NCBI GenBank assembly: GCA_009829735.1
Contig: CM020619.1
Span: 11,212,375 to 11,276,374, forward strand
Length of the DNA stretch: 64,000 nt
Source: Pyropia yezoensis
Lineage: Eukaryota; Rhodophyta; Bangiophyceae; Bangiales; Bangiaceae
Reading direction: 5' to 3'
The notes below the pieces were generated by a model. It had not been told where the DNA came from. It searched no databases and saw nothing but the letters and a program-made list of their open reading frames with translations. Position numbers and translations under genes: made by a program. Shown here piece by piece: positions 19,892 to 30,766 of the stretch; position 1 is the stretch's first letter; the number at the start of each line of letters is the position of its first letter.

Positions 19892-22800
19892 ATGGCGGGC
19901 TCGGCGCCGCCGCCACCGCCGCCGCTGCCGGCGGTCGGTGCTAGAGTGGTCGGTGGCACCGTGGGAGCGCCCGGGCTGGGATCTGGTGCTGGCGTCGCCG
20001 CTCGGGCGTTGACCACTGTTCGCCCGCCTGCGATAGCGCTGCCGGTTGAGGAGGAGGAGGAAGTGGCGCTGTGCCCGCTGTGCTTGGAGGAGCTCGACCT
20101 GACCGACACCTCCATTGTGCCGTGCAATTGTGGCTATCAGGTACGTTAGCGAGTGCGTGGTTCTGCCTGCACATGAGGGTGTTTGCCCGTATGAGAGGAG
20201 GGGGAGGGGGGTGGCAGCTCTGAGCGCGTGCACTTGATTGTCTAACGCTCTCTACGCCTGCACACGCGTGACCTACTGGCTATCCCAATCTGTTCCGCGC
20301 CTCGTATCGATCCTGCCACCCCACCCTCTTTTCTTCTCCTCCAGATGTGTTTGTTGTGCTACCATCGCCTGAAGCAGCAGGCCAAGCCCTGCTGTCCCGC
20401 CTGCCGCGCGCCCTACACGCCCGAGTCGACCACCATCTTCCCGGTGGACCCGACGATCGCCGCGGCCGACGTGAAGCGCAAGAAGGCTCGGCGCAAGGCG
20501 GCGGCCCGTGCACACCCGCCGTTGCCGGTAGCGCCTGCCGAGGTGGGCCCGCCGCCCATGGTGTCACTGCCGCCCCCGTCACCGGCGGCCCGGTCCCCGC
20601 CGCCGCTGCTGCCGCCTGTGGCGTTTGTGGCGGTATCGACAGCGCCACCGCGGCTGCCGCTAGCCTCCGCGACCGCCCCGCCGGCGCCGTTGTCTGGCTC
20701 TGCGGGTTCGGCGGCCAAGTCGGCGGGTGCACCCGTGCCATCCCCGATCGCGGCGGCGGCCGCGTCGTCGTCGTCGTCGGTGGCGGCGGCGACGCCCAAG
20801 CCGCTCGTTCTGGCGGTGCCGGCGCCGACGCCCGGCGCGCGCATCCTCGCGCGCACCATTGTTCACGTCGCCGGCCTGGCCCCTGTTGGCGATGCGGTCG
20901 CCCGTCGTCGCCACCGCGCGTTTGGGCGGTACGGCCGGGTGGCCAGAGTGCTCGTTATGCCCCGGGGCGGCTCCGCCGCGGGCGGCGGTGGGCTGTACGT
21001 CGTGTACGCCCGCGAAGCCGATGCCGCGGCCGCCGTGCGGGGCATGACGGCGGGTGGGGTGGACGGTCGGGATGTCAAGGTGGGGCTCGCAACGACGCGG
21101 TACTGTGATGAGTTTTTAGCACACGGTACGTTAGCTGGTTGGGCGGCGTTTTGTGCTCTTTGTATGCTTGCGTGTGCTTATGCGCTCTCCTTCTGCATGT
21201 GCGCTGTTGTTTGCGTGTGGCGCATGTCTGAACAAGGCTCGGCCATAATCCAGTATCGTGCGTCTCGGTGAAGGTCTGGATCGCTAACGTTTTGAGCTCG
21301 TTGACGATGTCGGCTTGATTGTTGTGTTGTGCGCCCTCATTGTGAGCCTTACCTGTTTGTGTAATTTCTTTTATTCGCGCAGGGAAGCATCAATGCGGCC
21401 GCGAAGGCTGCCTGCACCTGCACCAAGTGGCTTCTCGCCCGGAGGATGTATTCACCCGCGAAGAGGCAAGCGCCCGCCGTCTACCACCACCCCCTCCATC
21501 TTTCCTGTTCAGCTCCTCCACCGGATTGTCTTCTCAATCGTCTGGCCCACCACCGCCTACCGCCCTCCCAGCTACCAGCAACCGTGCGCCTGCTGTACCT
21601 GTGGCTGTGCTTCCTGTGTCTCTTCCTGGACGTGCTCGCCGGCTGTCGCCGTCGCGACTGGCGGTGTCGACGGCGACGGGGATACTGGCGTCGACGGCGG
21701 CGCCTTCGTCTGCGGGACAGTCAGCTGTGGCTGCTCCGGCCCCTCTGCCTGTCGCCTCACTGTCACCTGGCCGGCTCTCCCTGGCTGCCTCCGTCTCTGG
21801 TCGGCGGCGGTTCCCGCCGCCATCGCGCGAGGCGGCGGGTGGTTGGGGCGCTGCCGCGGATGCGATCGACGCGTCGTCGCCGGCCGCCGCAGCCGCCGCC
21901 GCGCGTGCGGCTTCCAAGGCTGCGAGCGCGCCAGGGTCGACTCGGAAGGCTGTAGTGGCGTTGTCGGGCAAGGGGTTGTCGATGTCGACGCCAAGTGGGG
22001 TGGCACCGTCCATGACGCTGTCTCCGAGCAGCGCATGGTCGTCATCTGGTGGGCAGGCCGCCTGGACGACGCAGCCGACAGTCTGGTCGGCGCCACCAAC
22101 GAGCACCGTCTGGTCTTCGCCTCCAGTGCTAGGCCGGACATCTCCTGCGCGATCGCTCCCATCGGAGGCGGCCTCGTCGTCTTCTGGGGCCACTGGTCCG
22201 ACGCTCCGAAGGTCAGCTGTGCTGAGAGCTGCCGCTCGTGACGCTGCGCCGCCGGCCAGTGCCTGGGCATGTGTACCAGCCGCGGTGGCGCGGCCTGCGC
22301 CAGCGGCAGGTGCAATTGGTGGTAGCTTTCGGCCCACCCCCTCTCCCCCCCCAGGCTTTGCGCCGCCTGGATTTGGACCACTCCCGGCCACTGCCGCGTC
22401 GACCCGCTCTGTCACCAACGAGTGGGATTCCACGCCTGCTAGCGGGGGCGCCGGCAACCTCCGTAGCCTCGGGCAACCTAGACTCGCCGGTGATGCCGGC
22501 CACCCGTCCGGAGCTGCTGCGCCTGGCGGCCCTGGCTGTGTCACCACCCGGCCGCCCGCCGCCGCCACCACCGCCACCGCCGCCCCATCCGACACGCGGA
22601 TCGGCGCCCCGCGGCTTCCGGCGTCGGATCGGGTAGCGGTGGTGGGTACAGGGCCCAGCCCCGGTTTGACGTCCCCCCTGCCCGTCCTGACCGGATCCCC
22701 CATCCACCCGTCCCCCCGAACGTCTCCGCGGTCTTGTTCGCGTTTTGGGTTTGCCCGCCGTCGTGAAGGGGTGGTGGGGGGGGGAGGGGCGACGGGAGCG

Positions 22801-24297
22801 CTCACGCCCGTAGCGGCGCCAGCGTCGGCGCCTCCAGCGCCGCTGTTGCTGTCTGTGGGTGGCAGCGGCGACGGTGATATTGTCGAAGGCAGCGGCGTTG
22901 GCGACACGCGCACGGTGCCGGATTTTTTGGGGGCTCCGGGCGCGACGGGCGGGTCGGCCGGCCGGCCCGCTCGCTCGCTGCCCGTGTTGGGTGCGGTGTT
23001 GCCGACTGCGGGCGGGTTACCGCCTCCGTCACCACCGGCTGCCTGCCGGGCGGTCGGGGGGGGCAGGGTGGGCACCGGCGGGCGTAGGCCAGAGCCGTCA
23101 TTGGGCTTCGGCGCGCAGGCATCGTTGTCGGCAGCAGCGCCTGTGGCTGCTCTGCCTGTTGGAGCCTCCCGCCAGTCGTCTCTCGGCCTCGGGCCGTCGC
23201 TGTCAGAGTTGGCGGGCGCCCATCACGGCACGCCGCCGTCGCCAGCTGTACCGCTGGGTCCTGGCGCTCTCGAGTCGATTCCGTCTAACATGTCGGTGTC
23301 GCCGACACGGGGCAGCCCGCCGGGGGACAGCGTTGATTCGTCGCCTACGACGCCGACGCTCTTGTCGCTGCTGGAGAGTACGGAGGTGTCCACATCAGTG
23401 CCGCCCCATAGGACTGCACTGTCGATTGCCAGTGCCGCGCCTTCACTGGCAGCAGGCGGCCCATCATCGGATGCCGGCACACGTGCCACTACAGGCTGTG
23501 GGGGCGGTGACGGCATCGCTTCCACGAAGCGGTCGACGCCGTTGGCGCCTCCTGGGTTTGGCCCCCCGCGCTGCGTGCCTTCTTCAGATGCTTTCCTGGT
23601 TGCGGAACAGTCGTTGGACACCAGCTTTTGCGAGACTCTGGCGCCCGTGAGCACGAGCGTGAGCAACGTCACGCTGCCGCCGCCGTCGCCGTCGTCAGGC
23701 TCAACGTCAATCGTGTCTTCTCCTGGGTTGACGGTTGAAGCTGGCCCGCGTTTGCCCCTGCCGCCTTCTTGTTCGGCGTCACGGGCGACGCCGCCCGAAT
23801 CATCGCCGCCGACGCGTTCGTCGGCGCTCGGCGGGCGGGCGTCTCCATCAGTGGCGGCGACCGCGCAGCGCCCGACAGCGCCGGCTCCTCCGCGTTCGCG
23901 GCTTCTCGCCACCGGCATCATGGACGCTGCGCATGCGGTGTGGCGGTCGCTGGTGATGGCTGCGTCGGGGGTGGGGCGGTCGAGCAAGGGCGGCGGCGTC
24001 TGGCGCGTCGCCGGTGCCGACGGGGACGAGGGCAGCTCCGCCACGGAGGATGATGGTGAAGCAGGCGACGCGGGCTCTGGCGACGACGTCGGATCCCAAC
24101 CCGACCACGACGTCGATGAGCTCGATGACGATGAGCTTGGCGAAGAGGTTGAGGAGGAAGAGGACAACTACTCGCGTTTTCCGCCCTCGTCTACGTCAGT
24201 GGCTTCGATGGGCATGCCCTGCGGGCAGAGCGACTCTACTTCGGCCGGGCGGTACGGAGCGCTAGTGCCGTCGTGGGGTGCGGAAGGGGAGACTTGA
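19892..24297 (+). CDS. NOT4: NOT4/CNOT4-type RING E3 ubiquitin ligase, CCR4-NOT complex (3 exons)
   Basis: Exons 19892-20140, 20345-21125 and 21383-24297, about 1,314 residues. Donors are CAG|GTACGTTAG and CACG|GTACGTTAG; acceptors CCTCCAG and CGCGCAG. The N-terminal C4C4 RING is complete: CPLCLEEL, PCNCGYQ, then across the first junction MCLLCYHR and CCPACRAPY. An RRM follows (ARTIVHVAGLAPVG, LYVVYAREADAAAAVRGM), then VGLATTRYCDEFLAHG and, across the second junction, a zinc-finger segment QCGREGCLHLHQ with PEDVFTREEA. RING-RRM-zinc finger in this order is diagnostic of NOT4, the ubiquitin ligase of the CCR4-NOT deadenylase that marks stalled ribosomes. The Ser/Pro/Gly-rich tail of about 950 residues is far longer than in usual NOT4 (roughly 575-650 residues total) and ends in an acidic stretch. 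The start is uncertain: 19892 places the RING at residue 61, as is typical, but the frame stays open to 17882. Confidence 0.88.
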
Positions 24298-25060
24298 TAG
24301 GTGGTGAGTGGCGGGTGATGGGGATGGCGGGACAGTGTGGGTCTCTTGCCGGGCGGGGCCTGCTGCCTGTGCGCGTGGCGGTCACGCTTGTCACAGCCCA
24401 TGACGTGCTACTGAGGAGGGCGGTGGAGGCGGGTGAGGTGAGTAGGGGGCGTTGCTGTTGCTTGTGACCGCTTGCAGCGGTTTTGTGGTGTACGTGGCGG
24501 TCTGCTGGTCCGTGCGCATCTTTGATCATATTGCTTTTTTTGTTGCCCATGCCCCGCCGTCTGACGGCACTGTGAGCGTATGGACGGCTGCGTGGTCATG
24601 AGAGGCGTGACCGCCACGTGAAAAAAGAAACGGCGCACCCGCCGTGGCCAGGCCAGTTCCGCCCCCTCCTCCCCGGAATTCCCACGCAGCAAGCGCGGCG
24701 AACTCCAGTGCAGGCACACGCCGGCAGATCAACTGGTCGGGTTCCACCCCTCGTCGAAGCGGTCGCGGGGCCTCGTCCCCAAGCGGCTTACCTCTCGCCA
24801 CCGCCGCCACCGCCACGCCGCCATTGCCACCACCACTACCACTAGCGCTGTCGCCGCCGCCGCCGCCGCTCCTGCCGACGCCGCTCTCACCAAGAAAGCC
24901 GTCATCGTCGTCCCCTACCCCTTAAAAAAAGCTAGTCACACCAACATTGGACATCCAGCTGCCGCTCTGGGTGGAGCCAACGGGCTCGCCGCACTGTCAC
25001 CCCGGGCGCCACCATTGCCAGCACGCCCCTCCTACCCCCCCCCCCCCCCAACCCGCCCCA
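24298..25060. other. Convergent intergenic spacer
   Basis: About 760 bp between the 3' ends of NOT4 and the REXO4-like gene. It has simple CCACCACCGCC-type repeats near 24795-24880. No gene recognised. Confidence 0.6.
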
Positions 25061-26149
25061 TTAACACCGCCGCCGCTCGCGCAACTCCGTCTCCCACCGC
25101 TTGCTGCTCTTCTTGTACAGCGCGAGCGTGACACGCGCATCGCCCACGGAGTCGTGCTCTCCCTTCTGAAACCCCTCAATGCCCAGCACGGTGGTAGCGA
25201 GCTTCCGCAGCGCCGGCGGCGTGCGGCGGCCGCCCACCCGCTTCCGCCCGCCGTGGCCGTGCTTCTTGTACCACAGCGATGTGTCCCGGGTCATCCGGCG
25301 GGGGTGGTCGAGCATCAGCGACTTCATGTCATTGTGCAGCGCGTGGCCAACGAGGATGCGGCCCTTGATCAGGTCCGCCACCGCCCGCTGCGTCGCGGCG
25401 TACGAGTTGGCCGTTGGGGAGCCCGCCGCCACGTGGTGGGGCAGGATGCCGCTGACCCAGGTGCGGTAGTCAGTGACAGGCTCGTCAACGACCACGTGCG
25501 TGTCGAGCACCACCGCCCCACGGGAGTCCACGATGGACACCCGCGCGAGCGCCGACTCCTTGCCGCCGGGACCTACGCCCACCATTTCACAGTCCATGGC
25601 GAGGATGTGGGAGGTTGTGTGCAACAACGACAGGTCCGTGACCATGGACGAGGGGGTCGGGAGCAAGGGGGCGGGGGAGGGGGGAGACGTCGCGGGAGGG
25701 GCGGAAGCCGCCGCCGCGCGGCAGCGCTTGGGCGCCGCCGGCCCGGCCGCCGCCGGCGCACCCCCCGCCGTGCGGCCACGCTTGGCCGCCGCCCCATCGT
25801 CAGCCCCACCACCGCCGCCGCGGCCGACACCACTGGTGGCGCCACTGACGGGGGGCGCCCCCCTCTCCCGCTCCCCCCCCACCCCCCCCCCCGGCTCATC
25901 CCCCCCCGGCGGCGGCCGCGGGGGCGGGGCGACTAGCCGGCGGCGGGGCTTGAGGTGGGGCGGCCGCTTCCGCCCCGCCTCAACGTCGGCCACCGCCGCG
26001 GCGTCACGGAGGCGGGCCCAGTTGGAGTCGGCAGCCGGCTTACGCTTGGCAGACACCCGCCGCCGCTGCGGGTGCGGGGTTGTCGCCGCCGCTGCCGCCA
26101 CTGCTGCCGCCGCCGCCTCTGACGCCACGGCTGTGGTAGTGGTCGCCAT
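25061..26149 (-). CDS. REXO4: REXO4-like 3'-5' exonuclease (DEDDh)
   Basis: Intronless, 362 residues, start ATG at 26149. The first ~165 residues are Ala/Pro/Arg-rich, basic and low complexity, as expected for a nucleolar targeting extension. The exonuclease domain (about 180-345) has all DEDDh residues: Asp186 and Glu188 in AMDCEMVGVG, Asp274 in LVGHALHNDMK, and His332 and Asp337 in EHDSVGDARVTLALY. The motif VTDYRTWVSGI is typical of the REXO4/ISG20 subfamily. The family trims RNA 3' ends, including pre-rRNA, in nucleus and nucleolus. It is divergent from the topoisomerase gene; a TATA-like TATGTATATACA on the minus strand lies about 130-140 bp upstream of the ATG. Confidence 0.88.
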   Translation of the reverse strand: MATTTTAVASEAAAAAVAAAAATTPHPQRRRVSAKRKPAADSNWARLRDAAAVADVEAGRKRPPHLKPRRRLVAPPPRPPPGGDEPGGGVGGERERGAPPVSGATSGVGRGGGGGADDGAAAKRGRTAGGAPAAAGPAAPKRCRAAAASAPPATSPPSPAPLLPTPSSMVTDLSLLHTTSHILAMDCEMVGVGPGGKESALARVSIVDSRGAVVLDTHVVVDEPVTDYRTWVSGILPHHVAAGSPTANSYAATQRAVADLIKGRILVGHALHNDMKSLMLDHPRRMTRDTSLWYKKHGHGGRKRVGGRRTPPALRKLATTVLGIEGFQKGEHDSVGDARVTLALYKKSSKRWETELRERRRC

Positions 26150-27025
26150 GGCCGTCGAGCCGCCAACGTCGCAGGAGGGGGCAGACAGAGGGGGTAGCGA
26201 GAGGAGAAGAAGGAAGGGTGCAGAAGGCTTTCCAAGGTGGACAGGGAGGGGGAAATGGCGGGAGGCGCGGCGGCGGGTGTATATACATAGAGGCTAACGA
26301 CAGTAGAGACTGCCGTGCAAGCAACGAAGAGCGAGGAAGACCACGACGAGAGCCAACTCCGAGCGCGGCCCCGGCGGAGCCCGTCGTCGTGCCGAGGCAC
26401 GTGGCGAACCTTCAATATTTCTTTCAGATCCTTCCAGTTTTACGAGAATGTCACACATCGTCAGATGGACCCGAGCCTCTGACGTGGTCAGCTCAATTGA
26501 CTAGCCCTGTTTTTCTCACTTCGTCTGTACAGTACCGTACAGTACATACATGCCTGTGGCCGCCATCCCGCCCGTACCCTTGCCCCCGCCCGCTGTGACG
26601 TCGCCTCTCCCTGCCAGCAGCGGGCTCACATCTCGAAGCAAAAGGCCGCCGCCGTCCCCGCTGGACACCCCCCCCCCCCCCCCCCCTCCGCTCCGTTACC
26701 CGCCACCCCCCCGTGCGCGCGCTACCGCGGTCGCCACCGCCCCACTCGAAGTGGGGCGTGACGCGGCTTGGCCGCCGTGGCCTAGCCGTGCTTGGCGGGT
26801 GCGTCCACACGGGCTGCCAAGTGGCGGTCCCGGTGCCCTCCTCTTCGTTCCTCTCCCTATCCCCGCTCCCACCCCCTTCCACTCTCCCCCCCTCCGCCCT
26901 CCATCCCCTTCTCTCCCCTTTCCACTCTCCCCACACCGTTTTTCCTCACTGCCTCGACCGCCCCCTCCTGCTACCTTCTCCCTGCCGCGCTCATTCTGTC
27001 CCCCCCCCCCCCCCCCTCCCCCACG
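26150..27025. promoter_or_regulatory. Divergent promoter region, REXO4 and TOPA
   Basis: An 876-bp interval separates the two divergent ATGs. It holds the minus-strand TATA-like site near 26278-26290 and a cluster of overlapping GTACAGTAC/GTACCGTAC palindromic words at 26526-26548. The right half is C-rich up to a 16-C run just before the topoisomerase ATG. Assignment rests on gene arrangement only. Confidence 0.4.
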
Positions 27026-30000
27026 ATGGCCTTCATTGCAACCGCTGCCGCGGCGGCGGTTCGGCGGGCGGCCCCCACCGCGCTCTTCCGCGTCTCCCCG
27101 TCAGTACCCGTGCTGGTTGCGCCACCCGCGCGGACCGGCCGGGGCGTCGTCGCCCGAGCCGGCGGCCTGCTTTCCGCCCCTGGCCATTGCGTTGTGGGGG
27201 GCGGGGTCGGCCGCTGGGCGGGGGGTGATGGCGGTGGCGACAGGGCGCGGCGCTGCCTGGGCGGTAGCAGCAGCTGCAACGGCGGCGGGGCCCCCCTTGC
27301 CGTCGGTGGCGCGGGGGGGCTCGCCATGGCGGCACGGGCGGCCACCTCTGCTGGCGCGGGTGGGACGGCCGCGGCGGGGGCCAAGAACAAAAAGGCGGGG
27401 GGGGGCGCCAAGAAGGCGGCCGCCGGGGCGGGCAAAAAGGCGACCGCGGCCAAGAAGCCGGTCGCCAAAGCCGCCAAGGGGGCGGCCGCTTCGCCGGCGG
27501 CGGCGCGGAAAAAGGCCAAGCCCGCCGCCGTGGCGGCGGCGTCGGCGTCGACGACTCCCCGGCGGGCGCTCGTCATTGTCGAGTCCCCCGCCAAGGCGCG
27601 CACCATCCAGCGTATCTTGGGCGCTGCGGTGGGTGAGTCTGGGGGTGGCAGCAATACGACCCCGCGCTACATTGTCGAGTCATGCGTCGGCCACGTGCGG
27701 GACTTGCCGTCATCGGCCAAGCAGATCCCAGCTGCCGTGAAGGCCGAGCCGTGGGCCCGCCTGGGCGTGGACGTGGAGAATGGCTTCCGCCCGCTGTACG
27801 TGCTCATGCCCAAAAAGTCCAAGATCATTTCCGCCCTGCGCGCGCAGCTGGCCGACTGTGATGAGCTGGTACTGGCGACGGATGAGGACCGCGAGGGGGA
27901 GGCCATTGCGTGGCACCTCGTGCAGCTGCTGCGGCCGGACAAGGCTGGCGTGCCGGTGCAGCGGGCAGTCTTTCACGAGATCACCCCCGCGGCTGTCACG
28001 GCCGCGTTCGCGTCGATGCGCTCCATTGACGAGCACCTGGTCAATGCGCAGGAGACACGACGAGTGCTGGACCGCCTGGCTGGCTACACCATGTCCCCGT
28101 TGCTGTGGCAAAAGATCAGCCGGGGCCTGTCGGCTGGCAGGGTGCAGTCGGTGGCAATGTCCCGGATCGTGGCGCGGGAGCACCGGCGGTTGGCGTTTGT
28201 ACGGGCCGACTATGCAGGCGCGCGGGCTTCCGTGACCGCCGGCGGGGGGGCGTTTGAGGTGGTCCTTGTGGGGCTGGTGGGTCGCCGCCTGGCTTCCGGC
28301 AAAGACTTTGACCCAGATACGGGCAAGCTGTGGGCAGTGTCGGCGGGCGCGGGCAGTGGTGCAGACACGGATGACGAGCAACGGCTCAGTGACTCCGGAG
28401 CTGTTGACGTGGATGCAGAGGACGTGTCTGACGGCAACGGCGACGGCGACTTGGCTGTAGGCGCAGCTGGGGGAAGAAAAAGGGCGGCGTCATCCGCCAA
28501 GCCCGTGCTACAGCTGACCAAGACGGCCGGACGGTCAGTGGTCAAGGCGCTGGCAGATGCTGACGGCTGGGTTGTTGACGACGTGACACGGAAGGGCGCC
28601 CGCCGTCGCCCGCCCCCCCCCTTTATTACATCTACTCTGCAGCAGGAGGCATCTCGACGCCTGGGCTTCCCCGCCGCCAAGACGATGCGCGTTGCGCAGG
28701 GACTGTACGAACGCGGCCTCATCACTTACATGCGGACTGACAACCCGACGCTGAGCGAGCAGGCGGTGGCCGCTACTCGTGCGGCCATCACGAGTCGCTA
28801 TGGCGAGGATGCCCTTGGTGCTGGCCGGGCGGGGGCCAAGCCCAAGAGTGCTCAAGAAGCACACGAGGCTATTCGGCCGGCGGGGGAGGTTTTCGCGCTC
28901 CCCGCTGACGCAGGGCTGGAGGGGGATGACGCCCGCTTGTACGCGCTCGTCTTTCGCCGCACGCTCGCGTCGCAGATGGCGGATGCGGCGGTGGACACGA
29001 CGACCATCACCGTGCGGTCACCGCCGCTGCCGCCGGCGCTGCGGAAACAGCTGCAGTCGGCGGGTAAAGGTGGCTCTGCTGCCGAGGCGGGCATTGTGGC
29101 GGCCGACGTGGATGCATGTGGGGTGTTTCGGGCTTCAGGCACCATTGTTGTATCGCCCGGCTTCTTGAGCGTTTACAACGACACGTTCGGCGCGCCCGCT
29201 GCCGACGCGGCGGAGGTGGATGCTAGCGACTCAGGCTTGCCCTCGGCGCCTGTGTCGTCGAGCGCAATGTCTGCTCGGCCGGGCACGTCGACAACGGCCG
29301 CGCAGGTGCTACCCGACGTGGTGCCCGGCGAACCCGTGGCGGTCTCTGCGTTGGATCTTGTGGAGCACACTACGACCCCCCCTGCGCGCTACACGGACGC
29401 GTCACTTGTCAAGGAGCTGGAGGCCCTCGGTGTCGGGCGGCCCAGCACGTACGCCTCCATCGTTGAGACGCTCGTCCTCCGTGGCTATGTCAGCCGCGGC
29501 ACCCGTGAGACAGCAGGGCGCCTGCCGCCGCAGGCTCTCGCCCCTCGCCTCACAGCTTTTGTGGTGGACCAGCTGCTGCGGCGCTACTTCCCGTCCTTCG
29601 TGGATGCGGCCTTCACGGCCGAGATGGAGCGGTCGCTCGACGCCATTGCCGCGGGTGCGGCGGACCGGCAAGAGTACCTTTCTTCCTATTACCTGGGCTC
29701 AGACGGGCTTGCAGCGAGTGTCGCACGGATGGAAAAGGAAATTGACACTGCCTGGGCACGGCGGCTGGTGTTACCGACCGCAGGTAGTGGTGCGCCTGCT
29801 GGCCGCGGCACGCGGGCGGGTGCGGGAGCCAAGAGAAAGAAGGGCGATGGGGGCGGCCTGGCCGCCGGTGCCGAGGTGTTTGTTGGGCCCTACGGTCCAT
29901 ACATTGAGCTTCCTCGTGATGTGATTGATGCCGGCGCTGGTGGCGCTGCGGATGGTACTCGGGAGGTGATCAAGGCGTCGTTGCCCGCGGCGACGCTCGC

Positions 30001-30766
30001 CGACGACCTGTCCGCGGACCGACTGGAACAAATTCTCTCCCGCGCCCTCGACCCTGTGATTGGCACGGACCCGACGTCGGGGCTACCGGTACTAGTCCGT
30101 ACGGGTCGGTACGGGCCTTACGTCCAGCTGGGGCGAGACGAGGATTGGGTGCCGGAGGAGAAGCCCAAGCGCAAGCCCACCAAAAAGACCGCGGCGGCAG
30201 CGGCCGAGGCAGAGGCCGCCGCTGCTGCCGCGGCAGCGTCGGCCGCGTCGGGCTCGTCGCCAGCCCTGACGGCCGACGGTAAGCGGATAGGCAAGCCCAA
30301 GCGCGCCTCCCTGCTGGCCGGCATGGACGTTGGCGACGTGACGCTTCCCACCGCCCTGCGCATCCTCAGCCTGCCGCGGCTGCTCGGCACCCACCCGACG
30401 CTCGGGGGGGAGGTCAAGGCGGGGATGGGCCGCTTTGGACCCTACGTGGTCCACGAAGGGGTGTTTGTGAGCCTCAAGGGGGCCGCCGCCGCGCCTTCCA
30501 CCGCCACCGCGGGCGCTGCCGACGGCACGCCGGACGGGGAGGGCGGCGTCAAGGATGCCCCGTCGGCGACCACCGCCGCGGCCGCTGGGGCCACCCCCGA
30601 CGCGACGGCTGCCGACGATGGGGGCCCCGCTGCGGGGGACCCAGACCAGTGGCGCCAGGTGCTGAACGTTGGGCTGGACGAGGCGGTGGCGCTGCTGGGC
30701 CGGCCGCGCCCCCCACGGCGGGCGTACGCGGGGGACAAGGCCAAGCGGGTCAAGGCATCGGTGTGA
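27026..30766 (+). CDS. topA: Bacterial-type DNA topoisomerase I (type IA), probably organellar
   Basis: Intronless, 1,246 residues. It relaxes negatively supercoiled DNA by single-strand passage. The N-terminus (MAFIATAAAAAVRRAAPTAL) is Ala/Arg/Ser-rich without acidic residues for about 60 residues, as in a plastid or mitochondrial transit peptide; a Lys/Ala-rich stretch follows (about 118-170). The Toprim domain has ALVIVESPAKA (about 181-191) and DEDRE at 286-290 for metal binding. The catalytic tyrosine is Tyr568 in GLITYMRTDNPTLS, with RPTRG-type FITSTLQQEASRRLGF before it. An acidic insertion (about 440-480) looks lineage-specific. The C-terminus lacks the four-Cys zinc fingers of enterobacterial enzymes and instead has three GPYGPYI/GRYGPYV/GRFGPYV repeats, as in cyanobacterial and alphaproteobacterial enzymes. 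The ATG at 27026 is chosen because it starts the transit-like segment; the upstream frame is low complexity. Confidence 0.93.
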   Translation: MAFIATAAAAAVRRAAPTALFRVSPSVPVLVAPPARTGRGVVARAGGLLSAPGHCVVGGGVGRWAGGDGGGDRARRCLGGSSSCNGGGAPLAVGGAGGLAMAARAATSAGAGGTAAAGAKNKKAGGGAKKAAAGAGKKATAAKKPVAKAAKGAAASPAAARKKAKPAAVAAASASTTPRRALVIVESPAKARTIQRILGAAVGESGGGSNTTPRYIVESCVGHVRDLPSSAKQIPAAVKAEPWARLGVDVENGFRPLYVLMPKKSKIISALRAQLADCDELVLATDEDREGEAIAWHLVQLLRPDKAGVPVQRAVFHEITPAAVTAAFASMRSIDEHLVNAQETRRVLDRLAGYTMSPLLWQKISRGLSAGRVQSVAMSRIVAREHRRLAFVRADYAGARASVTAGGGAFEVVLVGLVGRRLASGKDFDPDTGKLWAVSAGAGSGADTDDEQRLSDSGAVDVDAEDVSDGNGDGDLAVGAAGGRKRAASSAKPVLQLTKTAGRSVVKALADADGWVVDDVTRKGARRRPPPPFITSTLQQEASRRLGFPAAKTMRVAQGLYERGLITYMRTDNPTLSEQAVAATRAAITSRYGEDALGAGRAGAKPKSAQEAHEAIRPAGEVFALPADAGLEGDDARLYALVFRRTLASQMADAAVDTTTITVRSPPLPPALRKQLQSAGKGGSAAEAGIVAADVDACGVFRASGTIVVSPGFLSVYNDTFGAPAADAAEVDASDSGLPSAPVSSSAMSARPGTSTTAAQVLPDVVPGEPVAVSALDLVEHTTTPPARYTDASLVKELEALGVGRPSTYASIVETLVLRGYVSRGTRETAGRLPPQALAPRLTAFVVDQLLRRYFPSFVDAAFTAEMERSLDAIAAGAADRQEYLSSYYLGSDGLAASVARMEKEIDTAWARRLVLPTAGSGAPAGRGTRAGAGAKRKKGDGGGLAAGAEVFVGPYGPYIELPRDVIDAGAGGAADGTREVIKASLPAATLADDLSADRLEQILSRALDPVIGTDPTSGLPVLVRTGRYGPYVQLGRDEDWVPEEKPKRKPTKKTAAAAAEAEAAAAAAAASAASGSSPALTADGKRIGKPKRASLLAGMDVGDVTLPTALRILSLPRLLGTHPTLGGEVKAGMGRFGPYVVHEGVFVSLKGAAAAPSTATAGAADGTPDGEGGVKDAPSATTAAAAGATPDATAADDGGPAAGDPDQWRQVLNVGLDEAVALLGRPRPPRRAYAGDKAKRVKASV

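Noticed and set aside
18616..20127. 503-residue minus-strand frame opposite the NOT4 RING exon
   Set aside because: Pro/Ala-rich low complexity, lies antisense to the RING exon, no domain.
21534..23075. Long minus-strand frame opposite the NOT4 tail
   Set aside because: Shadow of the GC-rich NOT4 third exon; composition mirrors it.
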